Assembly (NCBI GenBank): GCA_028821605.1
Contig: JAPPFM010000009.1
Span: forward strand, 62,001 to 126,000
Source: Candidatus Poribacteria bacterium
Lineage (GTDB): Bacteria > Poribacteria > WGA-4E > WGA-3G
Length of the DNA: 64,000 bases
Direction of reading: 5' to 3'
A program made the translations under genes and the position numbers. Under the pieces are notes generated by a model. It worked only from the letters and a program-made list of their open reading frames with translations, had not been told where the DNA came from and made no database searches. Positions 42,469 to 51,917 of this stretch are shown here, in pieces (position 1 is the stretch's first letter; every line of letters begins with the position of its first letter).

Positions 42469-43503
42469 CTATATTGAACCGTCCCCGAACTTCTTCTGAA
42501 ACAGCGATACCGTATTGTGGTCAGGGTGGTTCGGAAGTTCAGCGGGTGCTTCCCATTTTTCCGGAACATCCGTTAACTTCACGGGCTTACCATCATTTTC
42601 CAGAACAGATCTCCAACCTGCCAGGAAAACGTTCGTTTTGTGCAAAATCTGTTCAAAGGTCTGTGGCATCTCGTTGTGGAGTGCCATGTTTTGGAACGCC
42701 CAAATCGTCGGCACCCAGACCTCCGTTTTGTCAAACGGATAACCGGTGCCGGTGTGGATTCTAAAATTCTCACCGCCGTAGGCTTCCTGCGTGTGAATTT
42801 GCACCGTACCCCAAGAACCGCTCACCTGATGGAGTATGCCGTAGAATTGTCGTCCCTCGCTGTCAACATGTTCCAAAGTGATGACTCCGGGTGGGCTATG
42901 CCAACTATCCGCTCGATACCCGACGGACACAACTGAGTTCCCCGCTTCTGCGATCGCTTTGCAGACCATGTAGACACCGTGAATACCGTGGGTTGGGTAG
43001 TCGTCAAACGAGTTGGTCGCCGTGTAGCAGACGATCTGTTTATCGGTTGCCCATGCCTTCGCACGTGAGATGGCATCGTTGTGTTCATGGCTTGATGGCG
43101 CAAGGATGGTCGCCCCGTGCTTTTCCGCGAGTTCAATCATTTGCTGTGCTTTGGCGAGGGAGTTCGCAAACGGGCGGTTAATCAGGTTTGGCAGCCCAGC
43201 CTCCAGATACGGTTCATGGAGGATGTGGTTCCACGGGTGGTTGTAGTAGCCACCTGAGATTATGCCGTCCACTTTCCCCAACATATCATCAAAGTTCTTG
43301 ACGGCTGTGCAACCGTAGGTCGTGGCAATCGCTTGCGCCTCCTCGTACTCAATATCCCAGCAGTGCGTGATCCGCATTCCTGTGAATGGGGTATCTTTCT
43401 CTCCTGCACGCGGATTGATGTGCGGTGCCCACAACGGCATGTGCGAATATGAAGCAACGTTCAGAAATCCGACACGGAAAGGTTCAGTATTAGGTGCTTG
43501 CAT
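42469..43503 (-). CDS. Divergent Gfo/Idh/MocA-like protein
   Basis: The 344-residue protein has the fold order of the Gfo/Idh/MocA family (N-terminal Rossmann-like part with RVGFLNVASYSHMPLWAPH, DGIISGGYYNHPWNH; C-terminal domain with HGIHGVYMVCKAIAEAG). The usual G-x-G-x-x-G is not clear, and the E-K-P motif is replaced by LINRPFANSLAKAQ. It may bind cofactor or substrate in another way or be a non-enzymatic paralog. It is followed upstream by a canonical member and a sugar isomerase on the same strand, which suggests a shared catabolic route. Confidence 0.78.
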   Translation of the reverse strand: MQAPNTEPFRVGFLNVASYSHMPLWAPHINPRAGEKDTPFTGMRITHCWDIEYEEAQAIATTYGCTAVKNFDDMLGKVDGIISGGYYNHPWNHILHEPYLEAGLPNLINRPFANSLAKAQQMIELAEKHGATILAPSSHEHNDAISRAKAWATDKQIVCYTATNSFDDYPTHGIHGVYMVCKAIAEAGNSVVSVGYRADSWHSPPGVITLEHVDSEGRQFYGILHQVSGSWGTVQIHTQEAYGGENFRIHTGTGYPFDKTEVWVPTIWAFQNMALHNEMPQTFEQILHKTNVFLAGWRSVLENDGKPVKLTDVPEKWEAPAELPNHPDHNTVSLFQKKFGDGSI

Positions 43504-43520
43504 GGCTATCTCCTTTCATA

Positions 43521-43603
43521 GTTCTCAGTCTTCGGTTCTCAGTCGTCAGTTAAAAGAGGTATCTGATGTGTGTCAAGGTTTTCTTGTACTGATAACTGAT
43601 AAC
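43521..43603. repeat. Degenerate TTCTCAGT/ACTGATAA tract
   Basis: GTTCTCAGTCTTCGGTTCTC at 43521 and ACTGATAACTGATAAC at 43588 are tracts of the same degenerate word in opposite orientations. They fill the space between two Gfo/Idh/MocA genes. Confidence 0.5.
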
Positions 43604-43608
43604 TTTTA

Positions 43609-44769
43609 TCACATTGAAACCCAGGTCGAACCGTTCTCACAAGATTCAACGGCTTTGTAAATGAACTGCATACCCCTCAATCCATCATAGACTGTCGGAA
43701 AATCATACGCCTCGGTTTCCATTGGGTCGCCGTCAATGTGCTGTCGAATGGCTTCAACAACACCCACATAAATCGTCGCGAATGCCTCTAAATACCCTTC
43801 GGGGTGTCCAGTCGGGATACGCGCGCCTGCCGCCGCTGCATCGGAGAGATAGCCCTGACCGCGGGTAAGCGTCTGCCTCGGTTCACCGTAGCGATAAAGT
43901 TCAAGATAGTTCGGATTCTCCTGTGCCCATTTCACCGCGCCCTGTTCGGCATAGACGCGAAGCGTAAGCCCGTTTTCTTCTCCGGTGGCGACTTGACTTA
44001 TGCTGAGAACGCCCTTTCCACCTCCCTTGAAACGGAGCAAGGCGTTGACATCCTCATCCAGTACCCTGTCCGGAAGGAATGTGCTTTTGTCAGCACAGAG
44101 TTCAGTAATCGGATCGCCGGTGACGTATTCGAGTAAGTTAACGCAGTGCGTGCCAACATCGCCCATTGTGCCGCCGATACCTGACTGTGACGGATCCACA
44201 CGCCATTCCGCTTGCTTCTGACCGAGTTTCTCGTGCGGTACCATCAGGAAATCCTGAAGATATTCAACGATAACCTTACGGATTTGTCCCATTGAACCTT
44301 CCGCGAATAGGTCACGCGCATGCCGCACGAGTGGATGCCCCGTATAGTTGTGTGTCAACGCAAAGACAAGCCCTGAATCTTCGACGAGTTGGACAAGAGC
44401 CTCTGCCTCATCAAGGCTGTAAGTCATCGGCTTATCGCAGACAACGTGGAAACCTGCATCCAAAAAGGTCTTCGCGATGTCAAAGTGGGAGATGTTCGGC
44501 GTGACAATGCTCACAAAGTCAATACGTTCATCTTCGGGGAGTGCAGCCTCGGCTGCCGCCATCTCCGCGTAACTATCGTAACAACGGTTTGTGTCGAGAT
44601 ACAGTTCTTCACCGGTGATTCGTGTGTTTTCCGGATCGCGTGAGAAGCATCCGGCGACGACTTCGATTTGCTGATCAAGCGTGGCAGCAATACGGTGAAC
44701 ACCACCAATAAAGGCACCCTGTCCGCCGCCTACCATACCCATTCGTAATTTACGTTTCCAAGATTCCAT
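43609..44769 (-). CDS. Gfo/Idh/MocA family oxidoreductase
   Basis: A 386-residue member with the typical GMVGGGQGAFIGGVHRIA dinucleotide loop, CDKPMTYSLDEAEAL (K-P at about residue 115) and GGTMGDVGTHCVNLLEYVTG with the catalytic-region Asp and His. Length and motifs fit a sugar or inositol dehydrogenase. It lies 105 bases upstream of the divergent member at 42469 and about 120 bases after the sugar isomerase gene; repeats separate all three, so they may be single transcripts or one operon. Substrate unknown. Confidence 0.9.
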   Translation of the reverse strand: MESWKRKLRMGMVGGGQGAFIGGVHRIAATLDQQIEVVAGCFSRDPENTRITGEELYLDTNRCYDSYAEMAAAEAALPEDERIDFVSIVTPNISHFDIAKTFLDAGFHVVCDKPMTYSLDEAEALVQLVEDSGLVFALTHNYTGHPLVRHARDLFAEGSMGQIRKVIVEYLQDFLMVPHEKLGQKQAEWRVDPSQSGIGGTMGDVGTHCVNLLEYVTGDPITELCADKSTFLPDRVLDEDVNALLRFKGGGKGVLSISQVATGEENGLTLRVYAEQGAVKWAQENPNYLELYRYGEPRQTLTRGQGYLSDAAAAGARIPTGHPEGYLEAFATIYVGVVEAIRQHIDGDPMETEAYDFPTVYDGLRGMQFIYKAVESCENGSTWVSM

Positions 44770-44787
44770 AGTGATTCACTCCGATTT

Positions 44788-44893
44788 AGTTATCAGTTAT
44801 CAGTTTGCCTCGCAGTGAGAGTATTCAGTTAAGATACCTTCTGATGCGTATCAGTCCTCTCTTTAACCGAAAACCGAGAACCGACAATTATCT
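44788..44893. repeat. Degenerate TATCAGTTATCAG tract
   Basis: TAGTTATCAGTTATCAGTTT at 44788 and ACCGAAAACCGAGAACCGAC near 44868 are further members of the dispersed ACTGATAACTGA word family. No gene is seen here. Confidence 0.5.
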
Positions 44894-45943
44894 TCAATTC
44901 AATCCAAGAATGTCTCGATTCCGCTCCACATCCGTTTCACCGCCTGCGAAGTCATCAAAGGCAACATCGGTTGTTTCGATGATATGTTTAGCGATAAACG
45001 GTGCACCTTCTGCTGCGCCCTGCTCTGGGCTTTTAACACAACATTCCCATTCCAGCACTGCCCAACTGTCGTAGCCTGCCTCGGTCAACAGTGTAAACAC
45101 CTGTGTGAAATCCACCTGTCCATCACCGAGCGAACGGAATCTCGCTGCACGACCAGCCCATGACTGATAACCGCCATAGACCCCAACCCGACCTGTCGGA
45201 CGGAACTCGGCATCCTTAACATGAAATCCCTTGATGCGTTCCGCGTAAAGTCGGATGAAGTCGATATAGTCGAGTTGCTGAAGGAGAAAATGGCTCGGAT
45301 CGTAGTTGAGACAAGCAGCGGGATGGTCGTCCGTGTAATCCAGGAACATCTCATACGTTGCACCATCGTAAATGTCCGAACCCGGGTGGAGTTCGTAGGC
45401 GAAGACCTGACCGTTCTCGTGTGCCAGATCCAGAAGTGGTCGCCACCGTGCAGCGAGTTCTTTGAACGCCTCTTCAATGATTCCATCGGGACGTTGGGGC
45501 CACGGATAGACGGTGTGCCACGCAAAACCACCTGAAAGCACAGGAATGACATCCAGTCCCATGTTAACCGAGGCGTGGACACATTTGGTCAATTCGCCCG
45601 CTGCCCATGCCGTCCTTTCGTCACCGCGCAAACCGGGCGGATGGAATGCCTCAAACATGACTTCATAAGCGGGATGCACAGCCAGGACCTGACCAGCGAG
45701 GTAACCTGCTACTTCCGTGGCTTCAAGCCCCATTTCGTTGAGTGTTCCTTTGAATTCATCGCAATAGGTTTTCGACTCGGCAGCTTTCCCGATGTCAATG
45801 ACACGGTCGTCCCAATTGGGGATTTGGACACCTTTGTACCCCAAGCTTGCAACCCATTTCCCAATATTTTCCATAGTATCGTATGGTGCCTCGTCCCGCA
45901 TGAATTGGGCGAGAAAGATAGCTGGACCTTTGATTCTCGGCAT
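44894..45943 (-). CDS. Sugar phosphate isomerase/epimerase (AP endonuclease-type TIM barrel)
   Basis: The 349-residue protein belongs to the xylose isomerase-like TIM barrel family. Metal-ligand-type segments are visible: FAYELHPGSDIYDG (Glu and His), ACLNYDPSHFLLQQLDY (Asp and His), IKGFHVKDAEF (His and Asp) and WAVLEWECC (Glu). GGAGG precedes the ATG. It likely isomerises or epimerises a sugar or polyol made by the neighbouring oxidoreductases; the substrate cannot be read from the sequence. Confidence 0.9.
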   Translation of the reverse strand: MPRIKGPAIFLAQFMRDEAPYDTMENIGKWVASLGYKGVQIPNWDDRVIDIGKAAESKTYCDEFKGTLNEMGLEATEVAGYLAGQVLAVHPAYEVMFEAFHPPGLRGDERTAWAAGELTKCVHASVNMGLDVIPVLSGGFAWHTVYPWPQRPDGIIEEAFKELAARWRPLLDLAHENGQVFAYELHPGSDIYDGATYEMFLDYTDDHPAACLNYDPSHFLLQQLDYIDFIRLYAERIKGFHVKDAEFRPTGRVGVYGGYQSWAGRAARFRSLGDGQVDFTQVFTLLTEAGYDSWAVLEWECCVKSPEQGAAEGAPFIAKHIIETTDVAFDDFAGGETDVERNRDILGLN

Positions 45944-46136
45944 TGTTCCTCCACTCTTTTCTTTCTGTAAGTTCCAAGAATATAAGAGATCTGAGTGTTA
46001 TTACTAAGTGCTTCACTCTGTTTCAAATCGGCGAAAAATAAATTACCAAATGTTCACGAACTTTGGGTATAATATATAAGAGTACCTGTGAAATGTCAAG
46101 AGTTTTGGAGACTACAAGTTTAGTGAGAGGAAAAAA

Positions 46137-46982
46137 GTGGAGCAACCTATCTATGGATTAACTGTTCGCAAGGTAACGAAACATTTTCACCGAACCAAGC
46201 GGACAAATGATAAACTGCGTTTTCATCAGAAGATTCAGCACGTGTTCAAGCGAGAGAAAGAGGTCATCCGGGCAGTTGATGACATCTCCTTAGAGGTTAA
46301 CATCGGGGAAATCTATGGTATTCTCGGTGCAAATGGCTCAGGGAAGTCAACCTTGATTCGTCTTATTTCAACGCTACTTACCCCCGATGCTGGGAGTATT
46401 CACGTCTTTGGAGACGATGTTGTAACGGAGAGTCTAAAGGTGAGACAGATAATGAACCGTGTGTCTGTCGAAGCCTCGTTCTTTAAACGCCTCTCTTCAG
46501 CAGAAAATCTGATTTATGCCGCCCGCCTCTACGGTATTCCGGCTGTTGAAGCCGAGCGAAAATCAAAGCAGATTTTGGAAAGACTCGGTTTTGACCCAGA
46601 TCGGATGAACGAAGAGATGGAGCACCTATCACGTGGGATGCAACAGAAAGTCGCAATCGCTCGCGCACTACTCACCACCCCTATGCTTCTTCTGCTTGAT
46701 GAGCCGACAACAGGACTCGATCCCAAATCCAAGCGCGATGTGCAAGCCTTTATTGAGGAGATCCGCCAAGAACGGAATGCTGTCATCGTCCTAACGACAC
46801 ACGATATGGCGGAGGCTGAAAGATTGTGTGATAAAATCGCAATTATTGACAAGGGACGATTTATCGCTGAGGGGACCGTTGAAGAACTCATTGCTAACAC
46901 GCCATCAGAGAATGGGGACCTCGGAACATTGGAGGACGTTTTTATTGCCCTCACTGGAAAACAGATCGAGGAGGAAGAGTAG
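46137..46982 (+). CDS. ABC transporter ATP-binding protein (ABC-2 exporter)
   Basis: The 281-residue ATPase has Walker A GANGSGKST near residue 65, Q-loop VSVEASFFKRLS, signature LSRGMQQKVAIARAL (LSRGM in place of LSGGQ, common in NatA/DrrA-type exporters), Walker B LLLLDEPTTGLDP and H-loop LTTHDMAEAERL. It starts with GTG at 46137 behind GAGAGG. The permease gene follows after 23 bases. Together they form an ABC-2 type exporter at the inner membrane with unknown cargo (lipids, polysaccharide or drug). Confidence 0.92.
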   Translation: MEQPIYGLTVRKVTKHFHRTKRTNDKLRFHQKIQHVFKREKEVIRAVDDISLEVNIGEIYGILGANGSGKSTLIRLISTLLTPDAGSIHVFGDDVVTESLKVRQIMNRVSVEASFFKRLSSAENLIYAARLYGIPAVEAERKSKQILERLGFDPDRMNEEMEHLSRGMQQKVAIARALLTTPMLLLLDEPTTGLDPKSKRDVQAFIEEIRQERNAVIVLTTHDMAEAERLCDKIAIIDKGRFIAEGTVEELIANTPSENGDLGTLEDVFIALTGKQIEEEE

Positions 46983-47005
46983 TTTCCCACAAGCTACACC
47001 CAAAA

Positions 47006-47812
47006 ATGCTGAATCTTATACGTGAAACCGTTGTCTCTTACGCCTTTATTGAACGCAACTTTAATCTACTGAAGCGGTATCTGAGTTGGGAAATTCTCTT
47101 TTTCAGTTACTCCATCGTCAATGCGCTGACGATTGGCTTGATTATGGTCGGGCGTGGTACCAGTAAAGATGTGCTCTACCTCGTCATTGGTGCGTTGATC
47201 TGGGGATTTCTCTCCATTATGATGCGTGAGGTCAGCGACGCTATTACGTGGGAGAGATGGGAAGGCACGATCGAATATACCTTTATGGCACCCATCTATC
47301 GTATTACCCATCTTGTTGGGTCTTGCTTCTTTGCAATCCTATATGGACTCTTACGAACCGGTTTAGTTTTGGCGATAATGCCTTTCTTTTTCGGTGAACA
47401 CATTGACTTAGGAAATGCAAATTGGCTAACGATGGTGGTCACTGTTGGGATCTCAAGTCTCTCTTTCATTGGGATTGGTTTGATGGCGGCGATCTTCCCG
47501 TTACTTTCACCGGAAAAGGGACAAGCTGCAACAGGTATCATTCAATCAATGCTCCTCTTAGTCTCCGGTATCTATTATGAAATTGAGGTATTACCGGAAT
47601 GGATCCAACCGATTTCCAAAATTTCGCCTGCCACCTATACGCTTAGATCCATTCGTGCAGCGATACTGGATAATGCTTCGATTGCAAGCCAACTGGGAAA
47701 CCTATTTCTATTACTCATCATTGGTGTTCTACTCATTCCACTCGGATTTTGGATTTTCCATTTGGGTGAAAAATATGCCAAACGCGTCGGTAGACTAAAG
47801 AGAAGTGGATAG
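47006..47812 (+). CDS. ABC-2 type transporter permease
   Basis: A 268-residue integral membrane protein with about six helices (for example LFFSYSIVNALTIGLIMVG, VLYLVIGALIWGFLSIMM, VTVGISSLSFIGIGLMAAIF, IIQSMLLLVSGIYYEI, LFLLLIIGVLLIPLGFWIF). The ISPATYTLRSIRAAIL segment is typical of ABC-2 permeases. It is the partner of the ATPase gene immediately upstream. Confidence 0.9.
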   Translation: MLNLIRETVVSYAFIERNFNLLKRYLSWEILFFSYSIVNALTIGLIMVGRGTSKDVLYLVIGALIWGFLSIMMREVSDAITWERWEGTIEYTFMAPIYRITHLVGSCFFAILYGLLRTGLVLAIMPFFFGEHIDLGNANWLTMVVTVGISSLSFIGIGLMAAIFPLLSPEKGQAATGIIQSMLLLVSGIYYEIEVLPEWIQPISKISPATYTLRSIRAAILDNASIASQLGNLFLLLIIGVLLIPLGFWIFHLGEKYAKRVGRLKRSG

Positions 47813-48152
47813 GCTGTTATACCTATCTTGTATTTAAATTTGATGGGTGCGATTTCAAACCATACCATAACTGTCAATTTTAGAAAAATGAACCGTCTCG
47901 AGCCCAGGCCCGGTAGGTTCGGTTTGCAACCGAACCGGATTTACGCGGAAACCTTGAAGACTTCAAAACCTTCTTGAATCCCGTAGGGATGGTATCTGTA
48001 TAGAAAAACGCAACCTCACAGACCCAAGCCCCGTAGGGGCGGCATTTGTAGGGACGTTCCTATAAAATACAGCGAAACATCCCTAAATTGACACCTATAA
48101 GTGCAATTTCAAACAATACCAGTAACCATAACTATTTAACATGGAGGAGTCA
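47813..48152. repeat. Repeat-filled intergenic region upstream of tricorn gene
   Basis: No gene is seen. There is a 9-bp perfect hairpin GGTTCGGTT-TGC-AACCGAACC at 47916-47936; two units of the form CCCGTAGGG..GG.AT.TGTA near 47990 and 48040 (the second inside GCCCCGTAGGGGCGGC); and a direct repeat of TGCRATTTCAAAC near 47847 and 48102. Such units look like a tandem build-up of the small palindromic elements of this genome. Confidence 0.6.
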
Positions 48153-51100
48153 ATGTCAGGATATTATAGATTTCCGACAGTTTGTCGGGATACTATTGTT
48201 TTTGTATGTGAAGATGATTTATGGACGGTTCCCGTCGAAGGTGGGATCGCAAGACGACTCACGTCGAATCTCGGCGCGACAAGTTCGCCACGCTTATCAC
48301 CGGATGGTGAACGACTTGCGTTCACGGGACGTGAAGAGGGACCGTCAGAGGTTTATGTGATGTCTGCGCTCGGCGGTGAGGCGAAGCGACTCACTTATCA
48401 AGGGGGCAATGCTGCTATCGTCGATTGGGATGCCGATGGTAAGACGATTCTCTATTCGAGCAATGCTGGACTGGCTTTTGATCCGTGGATATGGAAAATC
48501 TGTGCAGACGGGGGTGAACCGCAACGTCTGTCTTACGGTCCAGCGAATCATATTGATTTCAGTGATGCTGGTGGGGTTGTCCTCGGCAGATTAACGCGAG
48601 AACCCGCACGCTGGAAACGCTACCGCGGCGGCACAGCAGGACAACTCTGGGTAGACATTGAAGGGGACGGACAGTTCCAGCCACTTACGCCTGTGGATAG
48701 TAATTTCACGACACCGATGTGGATCGGTGAACGTATCTATTTTATTTCGGACCATGAGGGTGTTGGTAATATCTACTCCTGTCTTCCTACCGGTGAAGAC
48801 ATTCAACGCCACACGCATCAGGATACCTACTACTGCCGTTCTGCACAAACAGATGGCACACGGATTGTCTATCATACGGGGGCTGACCTGTTTGTTTATG
48901 AAATCGAAAACGACACTGAAACCCGTGTTGATGTCCAATTCCACAGTCCACGTATCCAGCGACAGCGGAAATTCGTCACTGCATCGCGCTACCTACAAGA
49001 TTATGCCCCGACCCCGGACGGTCACGCCTTGGCACTGACGGTTCGAGGGAAACCCTTCACGATGGCGAATTGGGAGGGAGCGGTTCTCCAGCACGGCGAG
49101 CATAGTGGAACCCGTTACCGCTTCACACAGTGGCTCAACGACGGCAAGCGTCTCGTTACCCTCTCTGATGCTAAAGGTGAAGAAGCACTCGAAATCCACA
49201 CCCGTGATGTAGGGGCTGGGTTACCCAGCCCCTACACTCGCCTTGACGCGCTTGACATCGGACATGTTCGACGGCTTACGGTTGCTCCCCAAACTGAAGA
49301 TGACGAGAAGGATCAGTTACTTCTTATCAATAACCGTCTTGAACTTTTGCATATCAATTTAGAGACACAAGAGATTCGGGTACTCGACAAAGGTCATTAT
49401 CGCAATATTCAAGATGTCGCATGGTCGCCTGATGGTAAATGGTGCGCGTATAGTTTTGCAGCGACAGAAACCACCCGTTCAATCAAACTCTGCAGGATTG
49501 AAACAGGCGAGACATGGTTCGTCACGGATCCAGAATTCAACGATTTCGGTCCCGCATGGGATCCAGAGGGCAAGTATCTCTATTTTCTCTCTTACCGTGA
49601 GTTCAATCCGGTCTACGATGCACTCCACTTCGATCTGGGGTTTCCTACGGCAATGCGTCCATTGCTGGTAACCTTGCAAAAGACGTTGGGCAATCCATTC
49701 GTGCCGGAGCCTCGTCCGCTTGAAGAGGAGAAGGAGGATAAGGACAAAGAGGATGAGGAGCAGGACGAAAAAGACAAGGCATCTGACGAGAAATCTGAGA
49801 AGAAGAAAGATAAACGTGAACCGATTACCATAGATTTGGAAGGTATCACACAGCGCGTCGTCGCGTTTCCGTATCCGCATGGACGTTATGGGCAGATCGC
49901 TGGTATTGAAGGCAAAGCGATTTTTACGTCGTTTCCGGTCCAAGAAACACCATCGGATGATGATAGTAGTCCGAGAGGTGTACTCCATGCCTACGACTTC
50001 AAGGATCAGAAAAAGGAGACGCTTGTCTCCGGTATTAGTGACTTTCAACTTTCGCGCGATGCGAAGACACTTGTTTATTCTACAGGCGGTCGGTTGCGCG
50101 TTCTCAAGGCTGGCAAAAAGGCTGAGGGAGAATCCAAATCCGAGAGCAGGGGTGGTCCGAGTCGGCAGACCGGTTGGATTGACCTGAATCGTATCAAAGC
50201 CTCCGTCGTTCCGACTGCTGAGTGGCATCAGATGTATCGAGAAGCGTGGCGGCTTCAGCGGGATTATTTCTGGACAGAGGATATGTCGGATGTCGATTGG
50301 GAGCATGTGTACCAACGCTATCTGCCGCTCCTTGAACGGATCGCGACACGCGGTGAATTTTCGGACTTGATGTGGGAGATGCAGGGAGAACTCGGCACCT
50401 CGCATGCGTATGAAATGGGTGGCGATTATCGGAGTTCACCGAATTACGCGCAGGGGTTTCTCGGTGCTGATTTTATCTACGATGCGGAGCGTAAGGGTTA
50501 TCGTATCACGCACATCCCACGCGGCGATGGCTGGGAGGTAGCGAAGGATTCACCGCTCAACGCGCCGGGAATTAATATCCGAGAAGGGGATGTATTGCTG
50601 GCTATCGCCGGGCAGCGTGTCAGTGAAAATGTTTCGCCGGGTGAACTGCTCGTGAGCCTTGCGAATCAAGAGGTCCAAGCGACATTCCGAAGTGCGGACG
50701 ATGACGAGGAACGCGTCGTCACGCTCAAGGTATTGGGCGGTGAAAGCGAACTTCGGTATCGCGAATGGGTGTCCAAAAATCGGCGGTACGTCCATGAGAA
50801 AACGGATGGTAAAGTCGGATATGTTCATATTCCTGACATGGGACGGCGTGGGTATGCAGAATTTCACCGCGGTTTTCTCACAGAAGTGAGTTATCCCGGA
50901 CTATTGGTTGACGTACGTTACAACGGCGGTGGTCATGTCTCGCAACTGCTTTTAGAGAAGTTATCTCGCCGTCGCATTGGGTATGACGTGCCACGATGGG
51001 GGACACCGCACCCATATCCAGATGCCTCGGTCTTGGGTCCGATGGTCGCTGTCACGAATGAGAACGCGGGTTCCGATGGTGATATTTTCTCACACTGTTT

Positions 51101-51431
51101 CAAGTTGATGGAGTTGGGTTTGCTTATCGGGAAGCGGACGTGGGGTGGCGTTATCGGTATCTCACCGCATCAAATGTTCGTGGATAGAGGCGGAACGACG
51201 CAACCGGAGTATTCCTTCTGGTTTGTTGATGTCGGCTGGAACGTTGAGAACTACGGCACGGATCCGGATATTGAGGTGGATTATCGTCCACAAGACTACA
51301 CCACCGAGAACGATCCGCAGCTCGACCGCGCAATTGAAGAACTCCTCCGACAGATGGAGGAGAACCCACCGCAACTCCCCGATTTCGGTGAGCGTCCGCG
51401 TTTAACCTTGCCCACGTTGCCGAAAGCGTGA
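48153..51431 (+). CDS. Tricorn protease homolog (S41 family)
   Basis: The 1092-residue protein has the tricorn order. Residues about 1-330 and 330-660 are two propellers with LSPDGERLAFTGREEG and WSPDGKWCAYSF-type blades; then come a helical domain with His at about 751 (GTSHAYEMGG), a PDZ domain at about 800-880 (REGDVLLAIAGQRVSE), and the S41-like core with Ser at about 974 (NENAGSDGD) and a Glu near 1032 (VENYG). It should degrade peptides released by larger proteases, in the cytoplasm as no signal peptide is seen. A highly charged Glu/Lys linker at about 524-556 splits the second propeller. The ATG at 48153 is chosen because GGAGG precedes it. A palindromic repeat is inserted in frame at 49209. 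Confidence 0.93.
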   Translation: MSGYYRFPTVCRDTIVFVCEDDLWTVPVEGGIARRLTSNLGATSSPRLSPDGERLAFTGREEGPSEVYVMSALGGEAKRLTYQGGNAAIVDWDADGKTILYSSNAGLAFDPWIWKICADGGEPQRLSYGPANHIDFSDAGGVVLGRLTREPARWKRYRGGTAGQLWVDIEGDGQFQPLTPVDSNFTTPMWIGERIYFISDHEGVGNIYSCLPTGEDIQRHTHQDTYYCRSAQTDGTRIVYHTGADLFVYEIENDTETRVDVQFHSPRIQRQRKFVTASRYLQDYAPTPDGHALALTVRGKPFTMANWEGAVLQHGEHSGTRYRFTQWLNDGKRLVTLSDAKGEEALEIHTRDVGAGLPSPYTRLDALDIGHVRRLTVAPQTEDDEKDQLLLINNRLELLHINLETQEIRVLDKGHYRNIQDVAWSPDGKWCAYSFAATETTRSIKLCRIETGETWFVTDPEFNDFGPAWDPEGKYLYFLSYREFNPVYDALHFDLGFPTAMRPLLVTLQKTLGNPFVPEPRPLEEEKEDKDKEDEEQDEKDKASDEKSEKKKDKREPITIDLEGITQRVVAFPYPHGRYGQIAGIEGKAIFTSFPVQETPSDDDSSPRGVLHAYDFKDQKKETLVSGISDFQLSRDAKTLVYSTGGRLRVLKAGKKAEGESKSESRGGPSRQTGWIDLNRIKASVVPTAEWHQMYREAWRLQRDYFWTEDMSDVDWEHVYQRYLPLLERIATRGEFSDLMWEMQGELGTSHAYEMGGDYRSSPNYAQGFLGADFIYDAERKGYRITHIPRGDGWEVAKDSPLNAPGINIREGDVLLAIAGQRVSENVSPGELLVSLANQEVQATFRSADDDEERVVTLKVLGGESELRYREWVSKNRRYVHEKTDGKVGYVHIPDMGRRGYAEFHRGFLTEVSYPGLLVDVRYNGGGHVSQLLLEKLSRRRIGYDVPRWGTPHPYPDASVLGPMVAVTNENAGSDGDIFSHCFKLMELGLLIGKRTWGGVIGISPHQMFVDRGGTTQPEYSFWFVDVGWNVENYGTDPDIEVDYRPQDYTTENDPQLDRAIEELLRQMEENPPQLPDFGERPRLTLPTLPKA
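49209..49235. repeat. 27-bp perfect palindrome inside the tricorn coding sequence
   Basis: GTAGGGGCTGGG and its exact inverse complement flank TTA. It is read in frame as VGAGLPSPYT and lengthens a loop of the second propeller by nine codons. It is the only family member in the window that lies within a gene. Confidence 0.8.
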
Positions 51432-51512
51432 TATGATATGCATAACTTCACGGTTGAAAGGGAATGTGTCTGTTGAAGGCACATTCCTTAAACAATGAAA
51501 AGGATAACACTT

Positions 51513-51842
51513 ATGATACCCGCTATAACGAAGTTAATCATAAAGATTGAGCAGCTTGAATGGGATTTGGCAGAGGTGAAAAAGGAGTTAATCAAACTTC
51601 AAGCACCTTTGATGAAGTCGCTCACACCTGAAGAATTCCAGGCCGCGCGTTTAGCACGGGTACAGGCACAGAATGAGAGACGGCACTCATCAATTGAAAA
51701 GGCACTCGGAAAACCCGATCCTGATGCTAAAACTCTTACGGCTGAGGAACTCCAGCAGCTTCAATTGGAAGAAGGGGTAAAGCCAGAGGCTAACATAGGT
51801 AGTCGTGCTATTATCGAAGAGCGGGAGAGACGGAGCAAGTGA
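51513..51842 (+). CDS. Small coiled-coil protein of unknown function
   Basis: The 109-residue product is strongly helical and charged (LIIKIEQLEWDLAEVKKELIKL; LTPEEFQAARLARVQAQNER) with heptad spacing, so it may form coiled coils. The ATG at 51513 has AAAGGA in front; a start six codons earlier is possible. No family is recognised. It is 75 bases upstream of a relic toxin-antitoxin gene and could have been part of that module, or a short antitoxin-like protein itself. Confidence 0.5.
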   Translation: MIPAITKLIIKIEQLEWDLAEVKKELIKLQAPLMKSLTPEEFQAARLARVQAQNERRHSSIEKALGKPDPDAKTLTAEELQQLQLEEGVKPEANIGSRAIIEERERRSK

Positions 51843-51917
51843 ACTTTTTCTGGTTAGATCTAAGTGCAATGGTCTGTCATGATGCGACTGGCGTACTTAT
51901 GTAAACGATAATCAACA

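Noticed and set aside
49479-50405. 308-codon minus-strand frame opposite the tricorn gene
   Set aside because: It is the antisense of a clear tricorn coding region, including a poly-Leu/Phe stretch that is simply the mirror of the Glu/Lys linker.
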